Assembly (NCBI RefSeq): GCF_013425525.1
Contig: NZ_JACCKA010000039.1
Span: 6,639-49,277, forward strand
Direction: 5' to 3'
Length of the DNA stretch: 42,639 nt
Source: Luteimonas salinisoli
Lineage (GTDB): Bacteria; Pseudomonadota; Gammaproteobacteria; Xanthomonadales; Xanthomonadaceae
Shown: piece after piece, positions 8,670 to 16,821 of the stretch
How the letters are laid out: every line of letters starts with the position of its first letter
How positions within the stretch are numbered: position 1 is the first letter of the stretch
The notes under the pieces: generated by a model
Told to the model about the DNA's origin: nothing
The model's input: only the letters and a program-made list of their open reading frames with translations
Database searches by the model: none
Program-made: the position numbers and the translations under genes

Positions 8670-9506
8670 TTGAGCAACGGCAACGACAGCGCGGCGGACG
8701 CTCCGCGCCAGGGAGAGGAGGCGGAGGCGATCGCCGGCGCGTTCGTGCGGGCGCGGCTGGCGGGAGCGGCGCTGCCGGCGTTTCCCGGAAACATTCCCGC
8801 CGACCTGGTGGCGGCGTACGCGGTGCAGGACCTGGCGATCGCGCAGTGGCCCGACGAGGTGGTCGGCTGGAAGGTCGGCTACATCCAGCCGCCGCGCCGC
8901 GACGGCTCCGGCGACGAGCGCCTGCTCGGGCCGATCTTCCGCCGCAACCTGTGGCCGGCCGCCGGACAGGTGGAGCTTCCGGTGTTCGCCGGCGGTTTCG
9001 CCGCGGTCGAGGCGGAGTACGTGCTGCGGCTGCAGCAGGACGCGCCGGCGGGCAAGACCGAGTGGACGCCGCAGGAGGCCGCCGCGCTGCCGGCCACCTT
9101 GCACACCGGCATCGAGATCGCCAGCAGCCCGCTGGCCACCATCAACGCGCTCGGCCCGCGCGTGGTGGTGTCCGATTTCGGCAACAACAACGGCCTGGTG
9201 ATGGGCGCCGAGATCCCGGACTGGCGCGCCATTCCCGAGCCGCAGCTGGTCGCCGCCACCTGGATCGGCGGCGAGTGCGTCGGCCGCGGCGGCGCCACCA
9301 CCCTGCCCGGCGGGCTGCTCGCCGCCTATGCGTTCGCGCTGGCGCGATCGGCCCGCCGCGGCCGCCCGCTGCGCCGCGGCGAGCTGATCGCGACCGGCAA
9401 TGCCACCGGTATCCACGACGTCGCGATCGGGCAGGGCGTGCGGGTGGAGTTCGACGGACACGGTGCGATCGAGGGACGCGCAGTGGCGGCGCGGGGCCGG
9501 CCGTGA
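8670..9506 (+). CDS. 2-keto-4-pentenoate-hydratase-like protein (FAH superfamily)
   Basis: The protein resembles MhpD-type hydratases (COG3971): VVGWKVGY at about 64-71, the metal-ligand region AAVEAEYVLRL at about 111-121, and GGATTLPGGLLAAYAFALA near the C-terminus. Hydratases of this family add water to 2-hydroxy-dienoates. Related FAH-fold enzymes act on 2-keto-3-deoxy sugar acids. The first gene of the TRAP operon in a uronate locus is therefore more likely to act on a keto-deoxy acid than on an aromatic-degradation intermediate; this is inference. TTG 8670 is chosen because of GGGAG nine bases upstream and the predicted transcription start near 8618; ATG 8631 is the main alternative. 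Its stop overlaps dctP as GTGA. Confidence 0.75.
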   Translation: MSNGNDSAADAPRQGEEAEAIAGAFVRARLAGAALPAFPGNIPADLVAAYAVQDLAIAQWPDEVVGWKVGYIQPPRRDGSGDERLLGPIFRRNLWPAAGQVELPVFAGGFAAVEAEYVLRLQQDAPAGKTEWTPQEAAALPATLHTGIEIASSPLATINALGPRVVVSDFGNNNGLVMGAEIPDWRAIPEPQLVAATWIGGECVGRGGATTLPGGLLAAYAFALARSARRGRPLRRGELIATGNATGIHDVAIGQGVRVEFDGHGAIEGRAVAARGRP

Positions 9507-10501
9507 TCGCAAGGCGCCGTTTCCTCGCCGCCGGCATCGGCGCGGCCTGCGCGCCGCTGCTGCCGCTGTCGGCGCTGTCGGCGCAGGCGCGCGCCCCGGG
9601 CCAGCTGACCGCCACGGACGTGCACGTCGACGGCTATCCCACGGTCGAGGCGGTGAAGTGGATCGGCGAGACGCTCGAGCGCGAGACCGGCGGCCGGCTG
9701 CGCATCCGCCTGTACCACTCCGGGCAGCTCGGGCGCGAGTCCGAGGCCATCGACATGGCGCGCTTCGGCGCCATCGACATCACCCGCGTCTACAGCGGCG
9801 CGCTCAACAACGCCTTCCCGCTGACCGAGGCGCTGTGCCTGCCGTACGTGTTCGACTCGGTGGCGCACCTGCGCCGCGCCCTCGACGGCGGCGTCGGCCG
9901 GGCGGTGCTGGACGGTTTCGCCGCGCGCGATCTGGTAGGGCTGGCGGTCTACGACTCCGGCGCGCGCTGCTTCTACAACACCCGGCGCGCGCTGCGCAGC
10001 CCGGACGACATGCGCGGCCTGAAATTCCGGGTGCCGCCGTCGGACATCTTCATCCGCCTGCTGCGCCTGTTCGGCGCCAACCCCACGCCGCTGGCGTTCG
10101 GCGCGGTGTTCTCGGCGCTGGAGACGCGGCTGATCGACGGCGCGGAGAACAACATGCGCAGCTTCCATTCCAGCCGCCACTTCGAGGCCGCCGGCTACTG
10201 GTCGCAGAGCGAGCACTCCTACGCCCCCGACATCCTGCTGATCTCGCGGCGCAGTCTCGAGGCGCTGGCGCCGGGCGACCACGAGCTGCTGGTCGAGACC
10301 GCGCGCGAGTCGGTGCAGGTGATGCGCGAACTCTGGGACGCCTCCGAGAGCGCCGCGCGCGAGGCGGTCGTCGCCCACGGCGTGCGCTTCAACGAAGTCG
10401 ACCACGACGCATTCCGCGCTGCGGCCGCGCCGCTGCTCGACGAATACCTCGCCAAGCCCGACATCGCGCCGCTGTACCGCCAAATCCGCGCACTCGCCTG
10501 A
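9503..10501 (+). CDS. dctP: TRAP transporter solute-binding protein
   Basis: This 332-residue periplasmic binding protein of the DctP family has an export signal of twin-arginine type (RRRFLAAGIGAACAPLLPL, cleavage near Ala29). Family features are HSGQLGRESEAIDM, the LKFRVPPSDIF segment with the Arg that usually binds the substrate carboxylate, and AVFSALETRLIDGAENN. It captures an organic or sugar acid in the periplasm and delivers it to DctQM. The GTG start overlaps the hydratase stop by four bases (GTGA), and the stop overlaps the AGGAG ribosome site of dctQ. The substrate is unknown; a hexuronate or unsaturated uronate is suggested by the locus. Confidence 0.9.
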   Translation: MIARRRFLAAGIGAACAPLLPLSALSAQARAPGQLTATDVHVDGYPTVEAVKWIGETLERETGGRLRIRLYHSGQLGRESEAIDMARFGAIDITRVYSGALNNAFPLTEALCLPYVFDSVAHLRRALDGGVGRAVLDGFAARDLVGLAVYDSGARCFYNTRRALRSPDDMRGLKFRVPPSDIFIRLLRLFGANPTPLAFGAVFSALETRLIDGAENNMRSFHSSRHFEAAGYWSQSEHSYAPDILLISRRSLEALAPGDHELLVETARESVQVMRELWDASESAAREAVVAHGVRFNEVDHDAFRAAAAPLLDEYLAKPDIAPLYRQIRALA

Positions 10502-10509
10502 GGAGCACG

Positions 10510-11028
10510 ATGAACCACGCCGACTCCGAGCAAGCCGTCACCCCTTCTCCGCTGCAGCGCATGTTGGACCGCCTGTCGTCCGCTGCCGTGGCCATCGCCG
10601 GTGTGGCGATGCTCGGCCTGGTGGCGGTGCAGGGCTGGCAGGTGTTCGCGCGCTACGTGCTCAACGACTCGCCCAGCTGGACCGAGCCGGTGACTCTCCT
10701 GCTGCTGAGCACGGCGATGAGCTTCGGCGCCGCCGCCGGGGTGCATGAGCAGCGCCACTTCCGCTTCCACCTGCTGGCCGCGGCGCTGCCCGCACCGCTG
10801 CGGCGCGCCAGCGATGCGATCGCCGCGCTGGTGATCCTTGCCATCGGCGCCACCCTGGCGTGGTGGGGCGCGCGGCTGCTGCTGGACGGGTTCGACATCC
10901 GCATGGCCGGCGCGCCCCTGCCGCAGAGCATCGGGTTCCTGCCGTTGGCGCTCGGCGGACTGCTGATGGCCGGCTTCGCGCTGCCGCGGCTGGCCGCGGC
11001 GTTCGCCCACGACGAAGGCGGGCGCTGA
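10510..11028 (+). CDS. dctQ: TRAP transporter small membrane subunit
   Basis: The protein has 172 residues and four hydrophobic segments, with the DctQ hallmark ARYVLNDSPSWTEPVTLLLL after the first helix and HEQRHFRFHLL following the second. The small subunit supports the DctM permease and docks the binding protein. AGGAG lies five bases before ATG 10510, directly on the end of dctP, and dctM starts one base after the stop, so the three genes form one translational unit. Confidence 0.9.
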   Translation: MNHADSEQAVTPSPLQRMLDRLSSAAVAIAGVAMLGLVAVQGWQVFARYVLNDSPSWTEPVTLLLLSTAMSFGAAAGVHEQRHFRFHLLAAALPAPLRRASDAIAALVILAIGATLAWWGARLLLDGFDIRMAGAPLPQSIGFLPLALGGLLMAGFALPRLAAAFAHDEGGR

Positions 11029-11029
11029 C

Positions 11030-12313
11030 ATGGCGATCGCACTGCTGTTCCTCGGCTTCATCGTGCTGCTGCTGATCGGCGTACCGGTGGCCTACGCCCT
11101 GGCGGCGGCCTCGCTGCTGGTGCTGCTGGTCCTGGACCTGCCGTCGATCGTGCTGGTCCAGCAGGTCGGGGCCGGCATCGGCACCGCTTCGCTGATCGCG
11201 ATCCCGCTGTTCATCTTCGCCGGCGAGCTGATGATGCGCGGTGGGATCTCCGAGCGCCTGATCGCGCTGGCGGCGGCGCTGGTGGGGCGCATCCGCGGCG
11301 GCCTGGGCCAGGTGAGCATCCTGTCGTCGTTGTTCTTCGGCGGCGTGTCCGGTTCGGCGATCGCCGACGTGTCCGCGGTCGGCGGCACCATGATCCCGCA
11401 GATGGTCAAGCGCGGCTACGACCGCGACTTCGCCGTCAACGTCAGCATCACCGGCGCGCTGGTGGCGCTGCTGGTGCCGCCCTCGCACAACCTGATCCTG
11501 TACTCGGCCGCGGTGGGTGGCGGTATCTCCATCGCCGACCTGTTCGCCGCCGGCATCTTTCCGGCACTGCTGATGACGGTGACGCTGATGTTCACCGGCT
11601 ACCTGGTGGCACGCCGGCGCGGGTACGGGGTGGAGACGTTCCCGGGGATGCGCGCGGTGCTGCTGCGGCTGGTCTCGGCGCTGCCGGGGCTGGGGCTGGT
11701 GGCGCTGATCTTCATCGGCATCCGCGCGGGCGTGTTCACCGCGGTGGAGAGCGCGGCGGTGGCGGTGGTCTACGCGCTGCTGGTGACCGTTGCGATCTAC
11801 CGGATGCTCGACTGGTCGGCGTTCCGGCAGGCGGTGGCGCACGCGGCGCGCACCACCGGGGTGATCCTGTTCGTGATCGCCACCGCGGCGCTGTTCGGCT
11901 GGCTGCTGGCCTACCTGGAGGTGCCGGCTGCGGCGGTGGAGCTGATCGGCGCGCTCGCCGACAACCGCTACACGGTGCTGCTGGTGATCGCGGCGATCCT
12001 GCTGCTGCTGGGCACCTTCATGGACCTGGCGCCGATGATCCTGATCTGCACGCCGATCTTCCTGCCGGTGGCCAAGGCCTTCGGCGTGGACCCGCTGCAT
12101 TTCGGCGTGGTGCTGGTGCTGGCCGGCGGCATCGGCCTGGTCACCCCGCCGGTCGGCTCGGTGCTGTTCGTCGGCGCCGCGATCGGCAAGATCGGCATCG
12201 GCGAGTCGCTGAAGTCGATCTGGCCGTTCTGGCTGGCCGCGCTCGCCGTGCTGCTGGTGGTCACCACGTTCCCTCAGCTGTCGCTGTGGCTGCCGGCGCT
12301 GTTCCGGGCCTGA
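11030..12313 (+). CDS. dctM: TRAP transporter large permease subunit
   Basis: This is a 427-residue, strongly hydrophobic protein with about a dozen transmembrane segments. It starts MAIALLFLGFIVLLLIGVPV and contains the conserved stretches IPLFIFAGELMMRGGISERL, FFGGVSGSAIADVSAVG and DLAPMILICTPIFLPVAKAF, all typical of DctM of the ion-transporter superfamily. It would import the DctP ligand with a sodium or proton gradient. It is the last gene of the hydratase-dctPQM operon; palindromic repeats follow the stop. Confidence 0.92.
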   Translation: MAIALLFLGFIVLLLIGVPVAYALAAASLLVLLVLDLPSIVLVQQVGAGIGTASLIAIPLFIFAGELMMRGGISERLIALAAALVGRIRGGLGQVSILSSLFFGGVSGSAIADVSAVGGTMIPQMVKRGYDRDFAVNVSITGALVALLVPPSHNLILYSAAVGGGISIADLFAAGIFPALLMTVTLMFTGYLVARRRGYGVETFPGMRAVLLRLVSALPGLGLVALIFIGIRAGVFTAVESAAVAVVYALLVTVAIYRMLDWSAFRQAVAHAARTTGVILFVIATAALFGWLLAYLEVPAAAVELIGALADNRYTVLLVIAAILLLLGTFMDLAPMILICTPIFLPVAKAFGVDPLHFGVVLVLAGGIGLVTPPVGSVLFVGAAIGKIGIGESLKSIWPFWLAALAVLLVVTTFPQLSLWLPALFRA

Positions 12314-12325
12314 GATCCGCACCTC

Positions 12326-12470
12326 GCAGGAGCCCCATGCGCTTGCAGGAGCGTCCCGCGCGCTCGTAGGAGCGCCCCATGGACGCGAAGGCCCGCGCGG
12401 CCCGATAGCGGCGGAGAAGCCGCAAGGCTTCGCCGCCGGCTTTCGCGGTCATGGTCCGCGCCTACGTCCA
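12326..12470. repeat. Cluster of TAGGAGCG/CGCGAAGG intergenic repeats
   Basis: The 330-base gap between dctM and the GH43 gene begins with short copies of a genome-type repeat: GCAGGAGC at 12327 and 12345, GTAGGAGCGCCCCATGGACG at 12366, and an inverted copy (TTTCGCGGTCATGGTCCGCG) at 12441. It could form hairpins in the transcript downstream of dctM. The rest of the gap holds the GH43 regulatory sites. Confidence 0.65.
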
Positions 12471-12569
12471 GGGTGGCCCGCTCCGGCGAAGGCCGGCTGC
12501 CCTTCGGGCTCGTGGTTGCCGATGCTGCAATGCACGATGGCGGCCCCGGCAGGGCTTTGCTAGGGTCGG

Positions 12570-12608
12570 TTGACTAGCGGTGTCATCGTGTTGAAACCGC
12601 GGTATACC
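12570..12608 (+). promoter_or_regulatory. LacI-like operator and possible promoter of the GH43 gene
   Basis: TTGACTAGCGGTGTCAT (12570-12586) matches the kdgK/receptor operator at 16 of 17 bases. GTGTCA at 12580-12585 is spaced 17 bases from TATACC at 12603-12608, a candidate -35/-10 pair with four matches each. TATACC lies inside a perfect palindrome, GCGGTATACCGC (12599-12610). Confidence 0.45.
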
Positions 12609-12613
12609 GCCAC

Positions 12614-12627
12614 CGTTAGCGCTACCA
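12614..12627. promoter_or_regulatory. Second operator resembling the Xanthomonas xyl-box
   Basis: The minus strand reads TGGTAGCGCTAACG, a palindrome around AGCGCT. From memory, the xylan-regulon box of Xanthomonas campestris is TGGTAGCGCTAACA, which would be 13 of 14 matches. It lies just where transcription from the predicted promoter would begin, a typical repressor position. The regulator would have to be encoded elsewhere. Confidence 0.45.
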
Positions 12628-12643
12628 TCGAGGAGAGGAACGC

Positions 12644-14257
12644 ATGCCCCCGAGGATGTCCCGCACCATCGTCCTGCTGGCCTGCCTGGGTCTGCCCGGC
12701 CTCGTGGCCGTGCTTGCCCCGGCCGGGGCAGCGGTACCAGGCCCCGCCGCGGGCGCCGCACTGGAGCGGGCGCGCGGCATCGAGGGCCAGCGCCAGGCCG
12801 ACCTCGGCGACGGCACCTTCCTCAACCCGATCCTCGCCGGCGACCACCCCGATCCCTCGGTGCTGCGCGACGGCGACGACTACTACCTCACCCTGTCCTC
12901 GTTCGACGCCTATCCGGGCCTGCCGCTGTGGCATTCGCGCGACCTGGTGAACTGGCAGCCGGTCGGCCACGCCATTACCACCAGCGTCGGCTCGATCTGG
13001 GCGCCGGATCTGGTGCGCCACGAGGGCCGCTACTACATCTACTTTCCCGGCCGCACCGACGCGGGCCGCAGCAACTACGTGGTCTGGGCAGACGACATCC
13101 GCGGCCCCTGGAGCGAACCGGTCGACCTGCACCTGCCGGATCACATCGACCCCGGCCACGCCGTGGGCGAGGATGGCGAGCGCTACCTGTTCCTGAGCGG
13201 CGGCGACTACGTGCAGCTGGCCGACGACGGCCTGGCCACGGCCGGCGAGGTGAAGCACGTCTACGACGGCTGGCGCTACCCGGAGGAATGGGTGGTCGAG
13301 AGCTACTCGCAGGAGGGCCCCAAGATCACCCGCCACGACGGCTGGTACTACATGATCACCGCGGTCGGCGGCACCGCCGGGCCGCCGACCGGGCACATGG
13401 TGATCGTGGCGCGCTCGCGCTCCATCCACGGCCCGTGGGAGAACGACCCGAACAATCCGGTCGTGCGCACCGAGTCGGTGGACGAACAGTGGTGGTCGCG
13501 CGGCCACGCCACTCTGGTCGAGGATGCCGCCGGGCAGTGGTGGATGATGTACCACGGCTACGAGCGCGGCTTCTGGACCCTGGGCCGCCAGGCGCTGCTC
13601 GAGCCGGTGGAGTGGACCGACGACGGCTGGTTCGTCGCCCGGGGCGGCGACCTCGGCCACCCCCTGCCGAAGCCCGCCGGCGACGCGATCGGCCGGCACG
13701 GCATGGCGCTGTCGGACGACTTCGACGCCGACCGCCTCGGCCACCAGTGGGCGTTCTATTCTCCGGGTGCGGACGAGATGGCCCGGATCTCCTTCGAGGA
13801 AGGCGCGCTGGTGCTGCAGGGCAAGGGCGAGACGCCCCGCGACGCCTCGCCGCTGACCGCGATCGCCGGCGACCAGGCCTACCAGGTCGAGGTGGAGATG
13901 GAGATCGAACCGGGCGCGGTGGGCGGCGCCCTGCTGTTCTACAGCGACCGGCTGTACGCCGGACTGGGCTCCAACGGCAAGGATTTCATCATGCACCGCT
14001 ATGGCGAGGAGCGCCCGGCGCGGCTGGCGCCGGGCCCTGGCGGGCGGCTATGGCTGCGCCTGACCCACGACCGTCACGTGCTGACCATCCACCACAGCCG
14101 CGACGGTCGCAACTGGGAAAAGTACGGCGTGCAGATGGAAGTTTCCGGCTACCACCACAACACCGTGGGCCGGTTTCTGTCGCTGCGGCCCGGCATCTAC
14201 GCCGCTGGCGACGGCCGGGTGCGTTTCCACGCGTACCGCTATCGCGCGCTCGACTGA
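12644..14257 (+). CDS. Glycoside hydrolase family 43 protein (xylosidase/arabinofuranosidase type)
   Basis: This 537-residue protein has a signal peptide (IVLLACLGLPGLVAVLAPAG). Its five-bladed beta-propeller domain shows the GH43 triad: Asp70 in DHPDPSV (base), Asp169 in HIDPGHAVGEDG (pKa modulator) and Glu224 in SYSQEGPK (acid). A C-terminal beta-sandwich (about 345-537, starting near LSDDFDADRLGHQWAFYSPG) matches the accessory domain found in GH43 xylosidases and arabinosidases. It would release xylose or arabinose from side chains of pectin or arabinoxylan. GAGGAGAGG precedes ATG 12644. Two kinds of operator precede the gene. The exact sugar cannot be read from the sequence. Confidence 0.88.
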   Translation: MPPRMSRTIVLLACLGLPGLVAVLAPAGAAVPGPAAGAALERARGIEGQRQADLGDGTFLNPILAGDHPDPSVLRDGDDYYLTLSSFDAYPGLPLWHSRDLVNWQPVGHAITTSVGSIWAPDLVRHEGRYYIYFPGRTDAGRSNYVVWADDIRGPWSEPVDLHLPDHIDPGHAVGEDGERYLFLSGGDYVQLADDGLATAGEVKHVYDGWRYPEEWVVESYSQEGPKITRHDGWYYMITAVGGTAGPPTGHMVIVARSRSIHGPWENDPNNPVVRTESVDEQWWSRGHATLVEDAAGQWWMMYHGYERGFWTLGRQALLEPVEWTDDGWFVARGGDLGHPLPKPAGDAIGRHGMALSDDFDADRLGHQWAFYSPGADEMARISFEEGALVLQGKGETPRDASPLTAIAGDQAYQVEVEMEIEPGAVGGALLFYSDRLYAGLGSNGKDFIMHRYGEERPARLAPGPGGRLWLRLTHDRHVLTIHHSRDGRNWEKYGVQMEVSGYHHNTVGRFLSLRPGIYAAGDGRVRFHAYRYRALD

Positions 14258-14310
14258 GGCGAAGGGCTAGAATCGAGCGCTTGCACTCCCACCGGCACGG
14301 AACCCGCCGA

Positions 14311-15369
14311 ATGCCCGTATCCAAGACATCGAAGCAGGGCGCCACGCCATCCGGGCCGGCACGGGCGGCGACGATCAACGACATCGCGCGCCTGGCCGGA
14401 GTGTCGAAGAAGACGGTGTCGCGGATCATCAACCACTCGCCGCTGGTGCGCAAGGACACCCGCGAGAAGGTCGAGGCACTGATGCGCGAGGTCGGCTATT
14501 CGCCCGACCCGATGGCGCGCGGGCTGGCCTTCCGGCGCTCGTTCCTGATCGGCATGGTCTACGACAACCCCACCGCGCAGTTCATCGTCAACATGCAGTA
14601 CGGCGCGCTCGACGCGCTGCGCGGCTCCGGCTTCGAGCTGGTGGTGCACCCCTGCGACAGCCGCAGCCCGGGCTACATCGACGGCGTGCGCCGCTTCGTG
14701 CAGCAGCAGAAGCTGCACGGGGTGATGCTGGTGCCGCGCGTGTCCGAGGACCAGGCGCTGGCCGACATGCTCGACGAGATCGGCTGCCGCTACACCCGCA
14801 TCGCCGCGGTGGCGATGGACGACCATTCGCGCATGGTCATCACCCACGACCGCGACGGCGCCGCCGAGGCGGCTGACTATCTGCAGACGCTCGGCCACCG
14901 CGACATCGCCCTGATCACCGGGCCCGCCAGCTACCGTTCGGCGATCGAGCGCACCGGGGGGTTCGTCGAGGCGTTGGCCAAGCGCGGCATCGAGCTGCCG
15001 AAGGCGCGCATCGTCGAGGCCGGCTACACGTTCGAATCCGGCGTGGCGGCGGCGGAAAAGCTGCTGTCCGGCAAGCGTCGGCCGACCGCGATCTTCTGCG
15101 GCAACGACGAGATGGCCGCTGGCGTGTACCGGGTGGCGCTGCGCGCCGGCATCGGCATCCCGCGGCAGCTGTCGGTGGTCGGCTACGACGACAGCCCGCT
15201 GGCCTCGCGGCTGTGGCCGCCGCTGACCTCGGTGCGCCGCGACACCCGCGACACGGGCCGGGTCGCCGCGGCGATGCTGATCCAGGCCGAGGAGGGCGCC
15301 GCCGCGCGCCCGGTGGCCAGCGTGCGCCCGCACCTGATCGTCCGCGACTCCTGCCAGCCGCCGGACTGA
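14311..15369 (+). CDS. LacI-family transcriptional regulator of the pectin locus
   Basis: The 352-residue protein has a LacI helix-turn-helix (TINDIARLAGVSKKTVSRII, residues 21-40). A hinge helix follows (PDPMARGLAFRRS) that would bind the central CG of the operators seen nearby. The periplasmic-binding-protein-like effector domain runs from about residue 78 to the end (GHRDIALITGP, AIFCGNDEMAAGVYRVAL, SVVGYDDSPLASRLWPPLTS). It lies between the GH43 gene and kduI, so it is the best candidate to bind the ATGACACCG-type sites; the inducer is probably a uronate breakdown intermediate. Both points are inference. A TAGAAT box sits upstream at 14270-14275, and the ribosome site is weak. Confidence 0.9.
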   Translation: MPVSKTSKQGATPSGPARAATINDIARLAGVSKKTVSRIINHSPLVRKDTREKVEALMREVGYSPDPMARGLAFRRSFLIGMVYDNPTAQFIVNMQYGALDALRGSGFELVVHPCDSRSPGYIDGVRRFVQQQKLHGVMLVPRVSEDQALADMLDEIGCRYTRIAAVAMDDHSRMVITHDRDGAAEAADYLQTLGHRDIALITGPASYRSAIERTGGFVEALAKRGIELPKARIVEAGYTFESGVAAAEKLLSGKRRPTAIFCGNDEMAAGVYRVALRAGIGIPRQLSVVGYDDSPLASRLWPPLTSVRRDTRDTGRVAAAMLIQAEEGAAARPVASVRPHLIVRDSCQPPD

Positions 15370-15385
15370 GCGGTCGCCCCGTCGC

Positions 15386-15695
15386 GGGATAGCTCCGCAG
15401 GGGCGGGCCTTGCCCGCGAAGTCCGGCGCCGTGCCCACCGCCGGGAATCGCCGCATGCCACCCGAGCCTGCGGCGTCGCCAGCGCGACCACGCGATGTAG
15501 GCCTTCGCGTCCATGGAACGCTCCTACGGATCGCCGGGCGGCGTCCGTCCCTTAGGAGCGGGCCATGCCCGCGAAATCCGGCGCGGCGACCGGTGCCGGG
15601 ATCCGCCGCCGTGGCGTCGAGCCTATGCGGCATCACCAGTGCGACCACCCCCCACGCGGGCCTTCGCGTCCATGGGACCCTCCTGCGGATCAACG
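15386..15695. repeat. Repeat-rich gap between the regulator gene and kduI
   Basis: Most of this 444-base gap is built from alternating direct and inverted copies of the TAGGAGCG/CGCGAAGG family. Examples are TCGCGGGATAGCTCCGCAGG at 15391, CCTTCGCGTCCATGGAACGC at 15504, TTAGGAGCGGGCCATGCCCG at 15551 and CCTTCGCGTCCATGGGACCC at 15662. It holds no convincing gene. The kduI promoter follows at 15723. Confidence 0.7.
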
Positions 15696-15722
15696 GCCCC
15701 CCGCGCGATGATGCACCGCCAT

Positions 15723-15751
15723 ATGACACCGGTTACCAAGGTGCGTAGAAT
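15723..15751 (+). promoter_or_regulatory. kduI promoter with overlapping operator
   Basis: ATGACA (15723-15728) and TAGAAT (15746-15751) lie exactly 17 bases apart, each with five of six matches to the sigma-70 consensus. The operator ATGACACCGGTTACCA (15723-15738) covers the -35 box and part of the spacer, so repressor binding would block RNA polymerase. Confidence 0.65.
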
Positions 15752-15813
15752 CGGCCCATCCACCCACGGAAGTGGCCCGCGTGGCGGGCCCATCGGCCAC
15801 GGGAGACTCCCCG

Positions 15814-16662
15814 ATGTACCAGAAGACCTACCACGCCACCCACCCGGGCGTGATGCACGACATCAGCAACGACGAGCTGCGCGACCTGTACCTGCTCGAC
15901 GGCCTGTTCGCCGCCGACGAGGTGCGCTTGAGCTACACCCACTACGAGCGCTTCGTGATCGGCGGCGCCGCCCCGGTCGGCAGGACCGTCTCGCTGCCCC
16001 GGCAGACCGAGCCCGAGTCGGCCAAGGGCCATGCGTTCCTGGAGCGGCGCGAACTGGGCATCGTCAACGTCGGCAGCGGCCCCGGCACCGTCACCGTCGA
16101 CGGCACCGCCCACGCGCTGGGGCCGAAGGATGGCCTGTACGTGCCGATGGGCAGCGAGCAGGTCGATTTCGCCTCCGACGACGCCGGCAGCCCGGCACGC
16201 TTCTACCTGGCCTCTACCCCGGCGCATGCGCGCTACGAGGTCAAGCACATCTCCATCGACCAGGCGGTGCCGCTGGAGCGCGGTGCGCTGAAAACAAGCA
16301 ACGAGCGCACCATCTACCAGTACATCGTGCCGGCCACCTGCAAGTCCTCGCAGCTGCTGCTGGGCCTGACCGTCCTCAAGCCGGGCAGCGTGTGGAACAC
16401 CATGCCGCCGCACCTGCACGACCGCCGCTCCGAGGTGTACTTCTACTTCGACCTTGGCGAGAACGACCGCGTCTACCACTTCATGGGCCGGCCCGAGGCG
16501 CAGCGCCACATCGTGGTCGCCGACGGCGAGGCGGTGGTATCGCCGCCGTGGTCGATCCACATGGGGTCGGGCACCAGCAACTACTGCTTCATCTGGGCGA
16601 TGGGCGGCGAGAACCTGGACTACACCGACATGCACGTGCTCGACATCTGCCAGCTGAAATAG
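15814..16662 (+). CDS. kduI: 5-dehydro-4-deoxy-D-glucuronate isomerase
   Basis: The protein has 282 residues, near the usual 278. It converts 5-keto-4-deoxyuronate, formed from unsaturated galacturonate, to 2,5-diketo-3-deoxygluconate in the cytoplasm (EC 5.3.1.17). The metal ligands are in place: His200 and His202 ([15 protein letters not shown]), Glu207 and His249 (SIHMGSG). Each is shifted by four residues from the E. coli enzyme, with the same spacing. ATG 15814 follows GGGAG at eight bases. An operator-promoter lies at 15723-15751 and kduD follows after 159 bases. This is the most confident functional anchor of the pectin locus. Confidence 0.97.
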   Translation: MYQKTYHATHPGVMHDISNDELRDLYLLDGLFAADEVRLSYTHYERFVIGGAAPVGRTVSLPRQTEPESAKGHAFLERRELGIVNVGSGPGTVTVDGTAHALGPKDGLYVPMGSEQVDFASDDAGSPARFYLASTPAHARYEVKHISIDQAVPLERGALKTSNERTIYQYIVPATCKSSQLLLGLTVLKPGSVWNTMPPHLHDRRSEVYFYFDLGENDRVYHFMGRPEAQRHIVVADGEAVVSPPWSIHMGSGTSNYCFIWAMGGENLDYTDMHVLDICQLK

Positions 16663-16675
16663 CCCGACATCCCTC

Positions 16676-16691
16676 CCGCCCCGCGGGGCGG
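16676..16691. terminator. GC-rich perfect palindrome after kduI
   Basis: CCGCCCCGCGGGGCGG lies 14 bases after the kduI stop. It can form a strong hairpin but has no T-run, so it is as likely an attenuating or mRNA-stabilising structure as a terminator. Confidence 0.3.
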
Positions 16692-16821
16692 CGCGGGACC
16701 GGCTGCTCCAGTCCCTCCCTCCAACGGCGCGAGCCGCGACGGACCGGGCGGTCGCTTCGCGACGTCTCCGCGGGGATTTCTCCACCAGCGGCCGCGTGGC
16801 CGCCATGCAGGAATCGACGCC

